Shown: positions 32,540 to 41,888, counted from the first letter of the stretch. The stretch is DNA of 64,000 nucleotides from Shinella sp. H4-D48 (GCF_022637395.1 NZ_CP093337.1:1162001-1226000), one strand, 5' to 3'. The notes: generated by a model not told the origin, from the letters alone. Made by a program: numbers and translations.

Positions 32540-33858
32540 GCTATGAATTCATCGCAATCACGATGTTCGCCGGCATGATGGTGCTGCTGCTCACAGGGCA
32601 GCGCGTCTTCGCCGTGATCGGCTTCGTCGGCGTTGTCGCCGCCTTCCTGCTGTGGGGCGAGGGCGGCTCAGAGATGGGCTTCTCGTCTGCCATGAAGCTC
32701 GTCAAATGGTATCCGATGCTCACGGTGCCGATGTTCGTTTTCATGGGCTACATGCTCTCGGAATCGGGCATCGCCGAGGACATGTACAAGGCCATCCATG
32801 TCTGGATGGGGCCGATCAATGGCGGTCTGGCGCTCGGAACCGTCGGGCTCATGGTGATCATCTCCGCCATGAACGGGCTGTCGGTCGCCGGCATGGCGAT
32901 CGGCGCGACCATCGCGTTGCCGGAACTGCTGCGTCGCGGTTATGACAAGGTCATGATGACGGGCGTGGTGCAGGGCGGCTCGACGCTGGGCATCCTGCTG
33001 CCGCCAAGCGTGGTGCTGGTGCTCTACGGCATGATCGCCCGCGTTCCGGTCGGCCAGCTCTGGCTTGCCGGCCTTCTGCCCGGCCTGATGATGGCGGCGC
33101 TGATGGCGATCTACGTCTATGTGCGCTGCCGTGTAAACCCGGCGCTCGGTCCGGCGCTGCCTCTGTCGGAGCGCAATGTGCCGTTCCGCGAGAAGGTGCG
33201 GCTACTTTCGGCCGGCATCGTTCCGCTCGGCATCTTCGTGCTCATGATGTGGCTGTTCCTCAGCGGGATCGCGAGCCTTGTCGAAAGCTCGGCCGTTGGC
33301 GCGATCTCCTCGGCGCTCGTCGCCTGGTGGCGTGGCCGCCTCAGCGCCCGGCTGTGGAACGATGTGCTGCAGAAGACGCTCGGCATCACCTGCATGTTCA
33401 TGTGGATCCTGATCGCCTCGCTCTGCTTCGGCGCCGTGTTCGACGGTCTTGGTGCGGTGAAATCGATCGAGCGTTTCTTCCTCGGCGACCTCGGCCTCGA
33501 GCCCTGGCAGGTGCTGGTTCTGATGCAGCTCTCGTTCCTGGTCATGGGGATGTTCCTGGACGATACCGCGATGCTCGTCATCGTCGCACCGCTCTACATT
33601 CCGCTGGTGCAGAAGCTGGGCTTCGATCTCGTCTGGTACGGCGTGCTCTACACGATCACGTGCCAGATCGCCTACATCACGCCGCCCTTCGGCTACAACC
33701 TGTTCATGATGCGTGCGATGGCGCCGCCCGAAATCGGGATGCGGGACATCTACAAGTCGATATGGCCCTTTGTCGGGATCATGGCCGCAAGCCTGATCAT
33801 CATCGGCGTGTTCCCGGAAATCGCGACATGGCTGCCGAACAATTACTACAGCAAATGA
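32536..33858 (+). CDS. TRAP transporter large permease (DctM family)
   Basis: This 440-residue subunit has about 12 hydrophobic segments and forms the substrate channel. DctM hallmarks are SVAGMAIGATIALPELLRRGYD, GGSTLGILLPPSVVLVLYGMI near residue 150 and DDTAMLVIVAPLYIPLV near the C-terminus. It overlaps the small subunit by 4 bases. The binding-protein gene follows after 133 bases. Confidence 0.9.
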   Translation: MSYEFIAITMFAGMMVLLLTGQRVFAVIGFVGVVAAFLLWGEGGSEMGFSSAMKLVKWYPMLTVPMFVFMGYMLSESGIAEDMYKAIHVWMGPINGGLALGTVGLMVIISAMNGLSVAGMAIGATIALPELLRRGYDKVMMTGVVQGGSTLGILLPPSVVLVLYGMIARVPVGQLWLAGLLPGLMMAALMAIYVYVRCRVNPALGPALPLSERNVPFREKVRLLSAGIVPLGIFVLMMWLFLSGIASLVESSAVGAISSALVAWWRGRLSARLWNDVLQKTLGITCMFMWILIASLCFGAVFDGLGAVKSIERFFLGDLGLEPWQVLVLMQLSFLVMGMFLDDTAMLVIVAPLYIPLVQKLGFDLVWYGVLYTITCQIAYITPPFGYNLFMMRAMAPPEIGMRDIYKSIWPFVGIMAASLIIIGVFPEIATWLPNNYYSK

Positions 33859-33991
33859 CCGGGTTCCCGGCGGTGGGAGCCGCCGGGCATTCGATGGACA
33901 CCACGAGGCCGACAGAAGAAAAAGGATTTTCCGACCGGGATGAACGGCCTGCCCGGCACCAGAAGAGTTATATAACCAGAGGGATAGAGAC

Positions 33992-35047
33992 ATGACGAAC
34001 AGACGGCAATTTCTTACGCGCGCCGGCGCGGTCACCATCGGTGCGGCCGGAGCCGCCACGCTGGCGGCACCCGCAGTCGTGAAGGCCCAGACGGCCATCA
34101 AGTGGCGCTTCCAGACCTATGCGGGCGCGGCGCTCGGCGAACACGTCACCAAGCCGATCATCGACGCGATCAATTCCGCGGCGCAGGGCGAACTGGAGAT
34201 TGAACTCTACTTCGCCGACCAGATCGTCCCGACCGGCGAGCTCTTCCGCGCGCTCCAGGCCGGTACGATCGACGCCGTGCATTCCGACGACGACTCCATG
34301 GCCTCGCCGGCGGATGTCGCGACCTTCGGCGGTTATTTCCCGCTCGCCACCAAGCAGATCCTCGACGTACCCGTCCTGTTCAAGCAGTACGGTCTCGCCG
34401 ATATCTGGAAGTCCTCCTATGAAAAGGTCGGCGGTGTCGTATGGCTGTCGTCCTCGGGGCAGGACCCGTGCCACTTCAACACCAACAAGGCGATCACGTC
34501 GCTCAAGGATCTCGATGGCCTGCGTCTCTATACATTCCCGACGGCCGGCCGCTTCCTGACCCAGTTCGGCGTCGTGCCCGTCACCATTCCCTACGAAGAC
34601 GCGCAGGTGGCCGTTCAGACCGGCGAACTCGACGGCATGGCCTGGTCCGGTATCACCGAGGACTATACGGTCGGCTGGGCCGATGTGACGGACCACTTCC
34701 TGACGAACAACATTTCCGGTGCCTGGATCGGCTCCTTCTTCGTCAACGAGAAGAAGTGGGCGGAACTGCCCGATCACCTGAAGAAGCTGGTCATGACGGC
34801 CATCGAGGCCGGCAACAACTACCGCGACCAGTGGTACTGGGGCGGAGAGGCGAAACTGCGCGCCGAGGGTACGAAGCTGAAGCTCACCAGTATCCCGAGC
34901 GAAGAATGGAAGGCCGTCGAAGATGCGGCGAAGGTGTTCTGGAAGGAAATCGCCGAACAGGGCGAGACGGCCGCCAAGGTCGTGAAGATCTTCGAGGACT
35001 ACAACGCCATCATCAACAAGGCCGGCCCGCCCTACGTCAACGGCTGA
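33992..35047 (+). CDS. TRAP transporter substrate-binding protein (DctP family), Tat-type signal
   Basis: This 351-residue periplasmic protein captures the substrate for the DctQM permease. The signal is NRRQFLTRAGAVTIGAAGAATLAAP, with an RR pair and cleavage near VVKAQ. The DctP family Arg that binds a carboxylate is probably in GLRLYTFPTAGRFLTQFG near residue 185. Because that Arg usually salt-bridges a carboxylate, the cargo is likely an organic acid or amino acid derivative. The subfamily resembles TRAP binders of alpha-keto acids and related compounds. Confidence 0.87.
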   Translation: MTNRRQFLTRAGAVTIGAAGAATLAAPAVVKAQTAIKWRFQTYAGAALGEHVTKPIIDAINSAAQGELEIELYFADQIVPTGELFRALQAGTIDAVHSDDDSMASPADVATFGGYFPLATKQILDVPVLFKQYGLADIWKSSYEKVGGVVWLSSSGQDPCHFNTNKAITSLKDLDGLRLYTFPTAGRFLTQFGVVPVTIPYEDAQVAVQTGELDGMAWSGITEDYTVGWADVTDHFLTNNISGAWIGSFFVNEKKWAELPDHLKKLVMTAIEAGNNYRDQWYWGGEAKLRAEGTKLKLTSIPSEEWKAVEDAAKVFWKEIAEQGETAAKVVKIFEDYNAIINKAGPPYVNG

Positions 35048-35121
35048 TGCCACAATGCTATCGAACCGGGCCCGCCAAGGCCCGGTTCATCACGACGCCA
35101 TAACCCCGCAGGACCACCCCG

Positions 35122-36492
35122 ATGACTGTGCGCTATACATTTGACGACCTGAAGAAGGATGTGGCCGAAGGCCGCATCGACACCGTGCTGGCCTGCCTTG
35201 TCGACATGCAGGGGCGCCTGATGGGCAAGCGGTTCCACGCGCAGTATTTCGTCGAGAGCGCGTACGAGGAAACGCACAGCTGCAACTACCTGCTGGCGAC
35301 CGACATGGAGATGGAAACCGTTTCCGGCTACAAATCCACCAGCTGGGAGGCTGGCTACGGCGACTATACGATGAAGCCGGACCTCGAGACGCTGCGAAAG
35401 CTGCCCTGGCTGGAAGGCACGGCGATGGTGCTGTGCGATGTGCTTGACCACCATACCCATGAAGAGGTGCCGCATTCGCCGCGCGCCATCCTCAAGAAGC
35501 AGGTGAAACGGCTGGAAGCCATGGGCCTCAAGGCCTTCATGGCAAGCGAGCTTGAATTCTACCTGTTTGACCAGACCTTTGATCACGCGCGCGAAAGCGG
35601 CTATCGCGATCTGCTGCCGGTCAGCGGCTATAATGAGGACTACCACATCTTCCAGACCACGAAGGAGGAGGATGTCATGCGGGCGCTGCGCAACGGCTTG
35701 CAGGGCGCCGGCATTCCCGTTGAAAATTCGAAGGGCGAAGCCTCTCCCGGTCAGGAAGAAATAAATGTGCGTTATGCCGAGGCGGTTACGATGGCCGACC
35801 GGCATTCCATCATCAAGAACGCCACCAAGGAAATCGCCTGGCAGCGCGGCAAGGCCGTGACGTTCCTGGCCAAATGGAACTACAACGCCGCCGGGTCTTC
35901 CTCGCACATCCATCAGTCGCTGTGGAGCCTCGACGGCAAGGAGGCGAAGTTCTTTGAGAAGGACGCCAAGTACGGCATGTCCGACCTGATGCGGAACTAT
36001 ATTGCCGGGTTGCTCGCCCATGCCAGCGAGATCACCTATTTCCTCGCGCCCTATATCAATTCCTACAAGCGCTTCGTCGCCGGCACCTTTGCGCCGACCA
36101 AGGCGATCTGGAGCAAGGACAACCGCACCGCAGGCTATCGCTTGTGCGGCGAGGGGACGAAGGGCATCCGCATCGAATGCCGCGTCGGCGGTTCCGATCT
36201 CAATCCCTATCTGGCGATGGCGGCCCTTCTCGCGGCAGGCATTGCCGGCATCGAGCAGAAGCTGGAACTGGAGGCCCCCTTCGAGGGCGACGCCTATGGC
36301 GGCAAGGATATTCGCGAAATCCCCAAGACGCTGCGCGCGGCGTCTGCGGTGCTGAAAACGTCCAGCATGCTGCGCGAGGCCTTCGGCGACGACGTGATCG
36401 ACCACTATGTCCGCGCGGCCGAATGGGAGCAGGAAGAGTATGATCGCCGCATCACCGACTGGGAGGTGGCGCGCGGCTTCGAGAGGGCGTAA
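35122..36492 (+). CDS. Glutamine synthetase-family ligase (gamma-glutamylamine synthetase-like)
   Basis: This 456-residue enzyme keeps the glutamine synthetase catalytic core: ELEFYLF (about 142-148), EASPGQEEIN, GSSSHIHQSL near 265, NRTAGYR and ECRVGGSDLNPYLAMAALLAAG near 355. It lacks the adenylylation Tyr context of GlnA-I and is the length of PuuA/GlnA4-like ligases, which join glutamate to amines such as putrescine or ethanolamine with ATP. An aldehyde dehydrogenase, an alcohol dehydrogenase and a formylglutamate hydrolase homologue flank it, which suggests a gamma-glutamylated pathway for an amine or amino alcohol. The specific amine cannot be read from sequence. Confidence 0.83.
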   Translation: MTVRYTFDDLKKDVAEGRIDTVLACLVDMQGRLMGKRFHAQYFVESAYEETHSCNYLLATDMEMETVSGYKSTSWEAGYGDYTMKPDLETLRKLPWLEGTAMVLCDVLDHHTHEEVPHSPRAILKKQVKRLEAMGLKAFMASELEFYLFDQTFDHARESGYRDLLPVSGYNEDYHIFQTTKEEDVMRALRNGLQGAGIPVENSKGEASPGQEEINVRYAEAVTMADRHSIIKNATKEIAWQRGKAVTFLAKWNYNAAGSSSHIHQSLWSLDGKEAKFFEKDAKYGMSDLMRNYIAGLLAHASEITYFLAPYINSYKRFVAGTFAPTKAIWSKDNRTAGYRLCGEGTKGIRIECRVGGSDLNPYLAMAALLAAGIAGIEQKLELEAPFEGDAYGGKDIREIPKTLRAASAVLKTSSMLREAFGDDVIDHYVRAAEWEQEEYDRRITDWEVARGFERA

Positions 36493-36610
36493 GGCTCAAG
36501 CCAGTCAAGGTCGAACCGACCCCGGCTTATAACCCTTCAGGGATATTTGCCGCGTGGCCGGATCGGCTATTGTCGGGCGGAAACTTCATATCGGAAACAG
36601 GAAATCGATC

Positions 36611-37996
36611 ATGACCGTGATCAAATGCATATCCCCCGTGGACGGCTCGGTTTACGCCGAGCGTGAGGCGATGCCGCTGGCGACCGCACAGGCGGCCGTG
36701 GCCCGCGCGAAGAAGGCGCAGAAAGCCTGGGCCAAGCGCCCGCTCGACGAGCGTATCCAGCTCGTCCTGAAGGGCGTTGCCCGCGTCAACGAAATGGCCG
36801 ACGAGATCGTGCCCGAGATCGCCTGGCAGATGGGCCGCCCGGTGCGTTACGGCGGCGAGTTCAAGGGCTTCAACGAGCGCTCGAACTACGTGGCCGAGAT
36901 CGCCGGCTCGTCGCTGGCGCCGATCGTCATCGAGAATTCCGAGCGTTTCGAGCGCCGCATCGAGCGCGAGCCGCACGGTATCGTCTTCGTCATCGCGCCG
37001 TGGAACTATCCCTATATGACGGCGATCAACACGATTGCGCCGGCGCTGATGGCCGGCAATGTCGTGATCATCAAGCACGCCGCGCAGACGCTGCTCGTCG
37101 GCGAGCGGCTGGTGCGCGCCTTCAACGAGGCCGGCGTGCCGGAAGACGTGTTCCAGAACGTCTTCCTCGATCATGACACGACCTCGGCGCTGATCGCTGG
37201 CAACGCCTTCGATTTCGTCAATTTCACGGGCTCCGTCGAGGGCGGTCGTGCCATCGAGCGTGCCGCCGCAGGAACCTTCACGCCCGTCGGTCTCGAACTG
37301 GGCGGCAAGGATCCGGGCTATGTGATGGAGGACGCCGATCTCGACGCCGCCGTCGACACGCTGATGGACGGCGCGACCTACAATTCGGGGCAGTGCTGCT
37401 GCGGCATCGAGCGCATCTATGTCAACGAGGCGCTCTACGACGAATTCGTCGAGAAGTCGGTGGCCTGGGTTTCGAACTACAAGCTCGGCAACCCGCTGGA
37501 CCCGGAAACCACGCTCGGCCCGATGGCGCACAAGCGCTTTGCCGCGACCGTTCGCGCGCAGATCGCGGATGCCGTTTCGAAGGGCGCCAAGGCTCTGCTC
37601 GATCCCAAGCTGTTTCCGGCCGATGACGGCGGCGCCTATGTCGCCCCGCAGATCCTCGTCGATGTCGATCACTCCATGGAATTCATGACGGAGGAGACCT
37701 TCGGTCCTGCCGTCGGCATCATGAAGGTGAAGAGCGACGCCGAAGCGCTCGCGCTCATGAACGACTGCAAGTACGGCCTCACCGTCTCACTGTGGACGAA
37801 GGACAGCGAACGCGCCGCCACCATCGCCCGCGATCTGGAAACCGGCACAGTGTTCCAGAACCGCGCCGACTATCTCGATCCGGCGCTGTGCTGGACGGGC
37901 GTGAAGGAAACCGGCCGAGGCGGCTCGCTCTCCGTGATCGGCTTCCACAACCTGACCCGCCCGAAATCCTACCACTTCAGGAAAGCACTCGCATGA
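36611..37996 (+). CDS. NAD(P)-dependent aldehyde dehydrogenase
   Basis: This 461-residue enzyme oxidises an aldehyde to a carboxylic acid. Visible features are the cofactor region IAPWNYPYMTAINTIAPALMAGNVVIIKHA, FTGSVEGGRAIERAA, the general-base Glu in GLELGGKDPGYV near 235, and the catalytic Cys in NSGQCCCGIERIYV near 270. The start at 36611 gives the usual family N-terminus; an upstream in-frame ATG would add 19 residues. It is 118 bases after the ligase gene and overlaps the alcohol dehydrogenase gene by 4 bases (ATGA). It probably acts on the aldehyde made by that enzyme. Confidence 0.88.
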   Translation: MTVIKCISPVDGSVYAEREAMPLATAQAAVARAKKAQKAWAKRPLDERIQLVLKGVARVNEMADEIVPEIAWQMGRPVRYGGEFKGFNERSNYVAEIAGSSLAPIVIENSERFERRIEREPHGIVFVIAPWNYPYMTAINTIAPALMAGNVVIIKHAAQTLLVGERLVRAFNEAGVPEDVFQNVFLDHDTTSALIAGNAFDFVNFTGSVEGGRAIERAAAGTFTPVGLELGGKDPGYVMEDADLDAAVDTLMDGATYNSGQCCCGIERIYVNEALYDEFVEKSVAWVSNYKLGNPLDPETTLGPMAHKRFAATVRAQIADAVSKGAKALLDPKLFPADDGGAYVAPQILVDVDHSMEFMTEETFGPAVGIMKVKSDAEALALMNDCKYGLTVSLWTKDSERAATIARDLETGTVFQNRADYLDPALCWTGVKETGRGGSLSVIGFHNLTRPKSYHFRKALA

Positions 37997-39138
37997 CCAT
38001 CACCGCCAACTGGAGCTATCCGACCGCGATCAAGTTCGGGGCCGGGCGCATCAAGGAACTGGCCGACCACTGCAAGGCCGTCGGCATGAAGAAGCCGCTG
38101 CTGATCACCGACCGCGGCCTCTCGACCATGGCGATCACACAGGGCGCGCTCGACATTCTCGACGCGGCTGGCCTCGGCCGGGCGATGTTCGCGGAGGTCG
38201 ATCCGAACCCGAACGACAAGAACCTCGAAGCCGGCGTCAAGGCGTTCAAGGACGGCGGCCATGACGGCGTGGTCGCCTTCGGCGGCGGTTCCGGCCTCGA
38301 CCTCGGCAAGGCCGTGGCCTTCATGGCCGGCCAGACGCGGCCCGTCTGGGATTTCGAAGATGTTGGCGACTGGTGGACGCGCGCCAATTCCGACGGCATC
38401 GCGCCGATCGTTGCTGTGCCAACGACCGCCGGCACCGGCTCGGAAGTCGGCCGCGCTTCTGTCATCACGAACTCCGAGACACACACCAAGAAGGTGATCT
38501 TCCACCCGAAGTTCCTGCCGTCGGTGACGATCTGCGATCCGGAACTGACGGTCGGCATGCCGAAGGTCATAACGGCTGGAACGGGCATGGATGCCTTCGC
38601 CCATTGCCTGGAAGCCTACAGCTCGCCGTTCTATCACCCGATGAGCCAGGGCATTGCGCTGGAAGGCATGCGCCTCGTCAAGGAATACCTGCCGCGCGCC
38701 TACAAGGACGGCACGGATATCGAGGCCCGCGCCCATATGATGTCGGCCGCCGCCATGGGCGCGGTTGCCTTCCAGAAGGGGCTCGGCGCGATCCACTCGC
38801 TGTCGCATCCGGTTGGTGCGATCTACAACACCCATCACGGCATGACCAATGCCGTCGTGATGCCGCCGGTCCTGACCTTCAACCGCCCGGCCATCGAGGC
38901 GAAGATTGCCAGCGCCGCCGCCTATCTCGGCATTGCCGGCGGCTTCGACGGCTTCTTCGACTATGTGCTGCGGCTGCGCGAGGAACTCGGCGTTCCCGAC
39001 AAGCTCTCGGCGCTCGGCGTCGGAACGGACAGGATCGACGAAATGTCGGAAATGGCGATCGTCGACCCCACCGCCGGCGGCAACCCGGTGGAACTCACGC
39101 TCGAGGCTGCCAAACGGCTCTTCAGCGAGTGCATCTGA
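37993..39138 (+). CDS. Iron-containing alcohol dehydrogenase (group III)
   Basis: This 381-residue NAD-dependent enzyme has the two-domain Fe-ADH fold. The nucleotide-binding motif is GGGSGLDLGKAVAFM near residue 97, and metal ligands lie in TAGTGMDAFAHCLEAYSSP (about 195-212) and HSLSHPVGAIYNTHHGMTNA near 270. It ends the operon, and a terminator follows. Together with the aldehyde dehydrogenase it could oxidise an alcohol group, for example of a gamma-glutamylated amino alcohol, to an acid. Confidence 0.88.
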   Translation: MTITANWSYPTAIKFGAGRIKELADHCKAVGMKKPLLITDRGLSTMAITQGALDILDAAGLGRAMFAEVDPNPNDKNLEAGVKAFKDGGHDGVVAFGGGSGLDLGKAVAFMAGQTRPVWDFEDVGDWWTRANSDGIAPIVAVPTTAGTGSEVGRASVITNSETHTKKVIFHPKFLPSVTICDPELTVGMPKVITAGTGMDAFAHCLEAYSSPFYHPMSQGIALEGMRLVKEYLPRAYKDGTDIEARAHMMSAAAMGAVAFQKGLGAIHSLSHPVGAIYNTHHGMTNAVVMPPVLTFNRPAIEAKIASAAAYLGIAGGFDGFFDYVLRLREELGVPDKLSALGVGTDRIDEMSEMAIVDPTAGGNPVELTLEAAKRLFSECI

Positions 39139-39161
39139 CTTCTCACCCGTGACAATTGATA

Positions 39162-39193
39162 GAAGCCCGGAAAGCCTTGGTTTTCCGGGCTTC
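39162..39193 (+). terminator. Rho-independent terminator after the Fe-ADH gene
   Basis: Stem GAAGCCCGGAAA / TTTTCCGGGCTTC with a short loop, followed by a T-rich TTCGTTTTCC stretch, about 25 bases after the stop codon. Confidence 0.8.
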
Positions 39194-39356
39194 TTCGTTT
39201 TCCGGACCCGACTTTTCACCCGCTTCCCCATCTTGAAGGTGCGGATATTTGCATTTCGTTAACCCTGTTTTGAAAGATTCGATTAACCGACGCCATTCCC
39301 TTCCGGCGCCTTGAAGAGAGCGATGACGCCGCTCAACCGCATCCATGAGGAACGCC

Positions 39357-40064
39357 ATGCCAGTCATCACATTCGCCAATGCCAAGGGCGGCGCGGGCAA
39401 GACCACCGCAGCGCTGATCCTCGCGACCGAGCTTGCAAGCCAGGGATATCGCGTCACGATCCTCGATGCCGATCCGCAGCGCTGGATCAGCCATTGGCAC
39501 GAGGTTACCGGCCGCCAGCGCAACATCGACGTCATCTCCGAAGTGTCGATGGCATCCCTACAGGGCCACATCCGCGAAAACCGGGATACGACGGACTATT
39601 TCGTCATCGACCTCGCCGGTGCGCGCGATGCGCTCGTGGCCACCGCCATCGGCCTTTCCGACCATGTGATGATCCCCGTGCAGGGCTGTGCGATGGATGC
39701 GCGCGGGGCCGCACAGATCCTCGACCTGCTCGGCCAGCTTGCCGAGAAGGCGGGCATCCGCATTGCCCATTCCGTGGTGCTGACGCGGATGAACGCGCTG
39801 GTCACCACCCGCGCCATGACCGCCATCAAGACGCTGCTGTCGGCAAAGGGCGTGCATGTGCTGGATACGCCGATTGCAGAGCGCACGGCGTTCCGCGACA
39901 TCTTCGACTGTGGCGGAACGTTTGCCACGATGGACCCGGCCAAGGTGAGCAATCTCGACAAGGCGCGTGAGAATGCACGGCTTCTTGCGCAGGAGGTGCT
40001 CCGGCTCGTGCCGGCGCGTCGTCGCAGGACGGGTGGCTCCGGCATGTCCCGGTTGGCAGCCTGA
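39357..40064 (+). CDS. Orphan ParA/MinD-family ATPase (VirC1-like)
   Basis: This 235-residue deviant-Walker ATPase has ANAKGGAGKTTAALILATELA at residues 6-25, DADPQRWISHW near 40 (switch I region) and YFVIDLAGARD near 80. The length and motifs fit ParA-like proteins including VirC1 of Agrobacterium. No parB, parS or replication gene is adjacent, so a role in replicon partition is not supported here. ParA relatives also position chemoreceptor clusters, and a chemoreceptor gene follows at 40318. I chose the ATG at 39357 because GAGGA stands 6 bases before it. Confidence 0.8.
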   Translation: MPVITFANAKGGAGKTTAALILATELASQGYRVTILDADPQRWISHWHEVTGRQRNIDVISEVSMASLQGHIRENRDTTDYFVIDLAGARDALVATAIGLSDHVMIPVQGCAMDARGAAQILDLLGQLAEKAGIRIAHSVVLTRMNALVTTRAMTAIKTLLSAKGVHVLDTPIAERTAFRDIFDCGGTFATMDPAKVSNLDKARENARLLAQEVLRLVPARRRRTGGSGMSRLAA

Positions 40065-40317
40065 TGAAGGACATTGATGGAATACAGGAACGGCTGCGAC
40101 GATTTGTGAAGCCAGATCATATGGATAATCGCGTGGAGCGGTAATCAACAATTTACCATGGGCATCTAAGAGTGGCGCATCAGAAAGCCTCCACGGAAGG
40201 CCCTGTGCCTTCTGAAAAACCCATGATGGGTGCGGGCTCTTGCATGCCGTCAGGCCTGCGTCCCGATGGAACAGTGCTGCTTTTCACATTCTCCATTTTT
40301 GCCGGGGTATTTTCAGT

Positions 40318-41841
40318 ATGAAGTCCTTATCGCCCACTGCCGGACCTAATCACGATATTGCCCGTCGCCTCGACTATCTCGGCCTGGATGCGGCCGCGCT
40401 GGAACGGCTGCGCAGCCTGAAGCCTTTCATCGAGAAGGAGCTCGGCACGGCGCTGGACAAGTTCTATTCCGTCGTGCGCAACAGCCCGGAAGTGAACCAC
40501 CTCTTTTCGAACGACGCCCATATGAACCGGGCGAAGACCGCGCAGCTCGGGCACTGGGCCAATATCGCCGCGGGTGACTTCACCGGCGACTACGCCGCAA
40601 AAGTGACGACGATCGGTCACGTTCACGCGCGTATCGGGCTTGAGCCGCGCTGGTATATCGGCGGCTATGCGCTGATCATCGAGCACCTGCTGACGGAGTC
40701 GGTTCGCTCGCTCTGGCCGAAGCAGGGCCTGTTCGGCCGTCAGGAAATCAAGCCGGAGGAGTTTTCCGCCCGGCTCAGCAGCCTCATCAAGGCGATCTTC
40801 CTCGACATGGACCTGTCCATATCGGTCTACATGGATACGTCCGACGTCGCCAAGCAGCAGGCGGTGCAGGCACAGGTTCTCGCCGACGAGCGCCAGCTCG
40901 TCAGCGATGCCTTCGGCGCGGCACTGAAGCGCATTTCGGACGGCGACCTGACCGCACGCATCACCGGCCCGTTGCCGGAAGCCTACGGCGCGTTGCGCGA
41001 AGATTTCAACCACGCCATTTCGGCCCTGTCGCAGGCAATCGGCAATATCGGCGTCGGCGCGGGATCGATCCATCTCAGCGCGCGCGAAATCGCCTCGGCG
41101 TCCGACGACCTTGCCAAACGCACGGAACGGCAAGCGGCCAATCTCGAGGAAACGGCGGCCGCCGTCGAGCAGGTCACGACCACCGTTCGCCAGACCGCGC
41201 AGAGCGCCAACGAGGCCAATGCGCTGGTGATGGCCGCGCGCGACAATGCACAGCGCAGCGGCGAGGTGGTGGAAGAGGCGATCACCGCCATGGGCGAAAT
41301 CCAGGCGTCGTCCGCCGCCATCGCCAATATCATCGAGGTCATCGACGAGATCGCCTTCCAGACCAACCTGCTCGCGCTCAATGCCGGCATCGAAGCCGCG
41401 CGCGCCGGCGAGGCGGGCCGCGGTTTCGCCGTCGTCGCTTCGGAAGTGCGTGCGCTCGCGCAGCGCTGCGCTGATGCGGCGAAAGACATCCAGAACCTCA
41501 TCGCCAAGTCGCATGGGCAGGTGGAGGGCGGCGTGCGCTCGGTCAACGAGGTCGCTCAGTCGCTGCGCCAGATCGTTTCGCAGGTCGTGGAGGTGAGTTC
41601 GGTGTTCAACACCATTCGCGCCAGCACCGCCGAACAGGCGACCGGCCTCCAGGCCGTCAATCAGGCGGTCAACGCCATGGACCAGATCACCCAGCAGAAT
41701 GCCGCCATGGTCGAGCAGGCCAATGCCGCGAGCCAGGCGCTGACCCAGGAGGCCGCCTCCATCGCCGCGCAGCTCTCCACCTTCCGCACCGACGGCACCG
41801 CGCGACCGGCGCAGGGTTCGGGCTATACCCGCGCGGCCTGA
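40318..41841 (+). CDS. Globin-coupled methyl-accepting chemotaxis protein (HemAT-like, soluble)
   Basis: This 507-residue receptor has an N-terminal globin-coupled sensor domain (about 10-175) and no predicted membrane helix. The proximal haem His is probably His103 in HVHARIGLEPRWYIGGY. A HAMP-like stretch follows (LKRISDGDLTARITG, about 205-245), then the signalling coiled coil with the hairpin tip EIAFQTNLLALNAGIEAARAGEAGRGFAVVASEVRALAQR near 345-385. It should sense O2 or another haem ligand and signal to CheA/CheW for aerotaxis. The start gives the family N-terminus; a longer reading frame begins 78 bases upstream. A strong terminator follows. Confidence 0.9.
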   Translation: MKSLSPTAGPNHDIARRLDYLGLDAAALERLRSLKPFIEKELGTALDKFYSVVRNSPEVNHLFSNDAHMNRAKTAQLGHWANIAAGDFTGDYAAKVTTIGHVHARIGLEPRWYIGGYALIIEHLLTESVRSLWPKQGLFGRQEIKPEEFSARLSSLIKAIFLDMDLSISVYMDTSDVAKQQAVQAQVLADERQLVSDAFGAALKRISDGDLTARITGPLPEAYGALREDFNHAISALSQAIGNIGVGAGSIHLSAREIASASDDLAKRTERQAANLEETAAAVEQVTTTVRQTAQSANEANALVMAARDNAQRSGEVVEEAITAMGEIQASSAAIANIIEVIDEIAFQTNLLALNAGIEAARAGEAGRGFAVVASEVRALAQRCADAAKDIQNLIAKSHGQVEGGVRSVNEVAQSLRQIVSQVVEVSSVFNTIRASTAEQATGLQAVNQAVNAMDQITQQNAAMVEQANAASQALTQEAASIAAQLSTFRTDGTARPAQGSGYTRAA

Positions 41842-41857
41842 ACCGCATCCTTCGACG

Positions 41858-41888
41858 AAAGGCCGGGCAGAGACCCGGCCTTTTTTTC
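41858..41888 (+). terminator. Rho-independent terminator after the chemoreceptor gene
   Basis: Stem AGGCCGGG / CCCGGCCT with loop CAGAGA, followed by a run of seven or more T. Confidence 0.92.

Noticed and set aside
39357-40064. A plasmid partition or replication locus (repABC).
   Set aside because: No ParB/RepB, RepC or centromere-like repeats adjoin the ATPase.
40064-40144. A 26-residue frame that starts in the stop codon of the ParA gene (TGATG).
   Set aside because: The overlap suggests coupling, but there is no distinct ribosome-binding site and the peptide resembles no known family. Without conservation data it cannot be supported.
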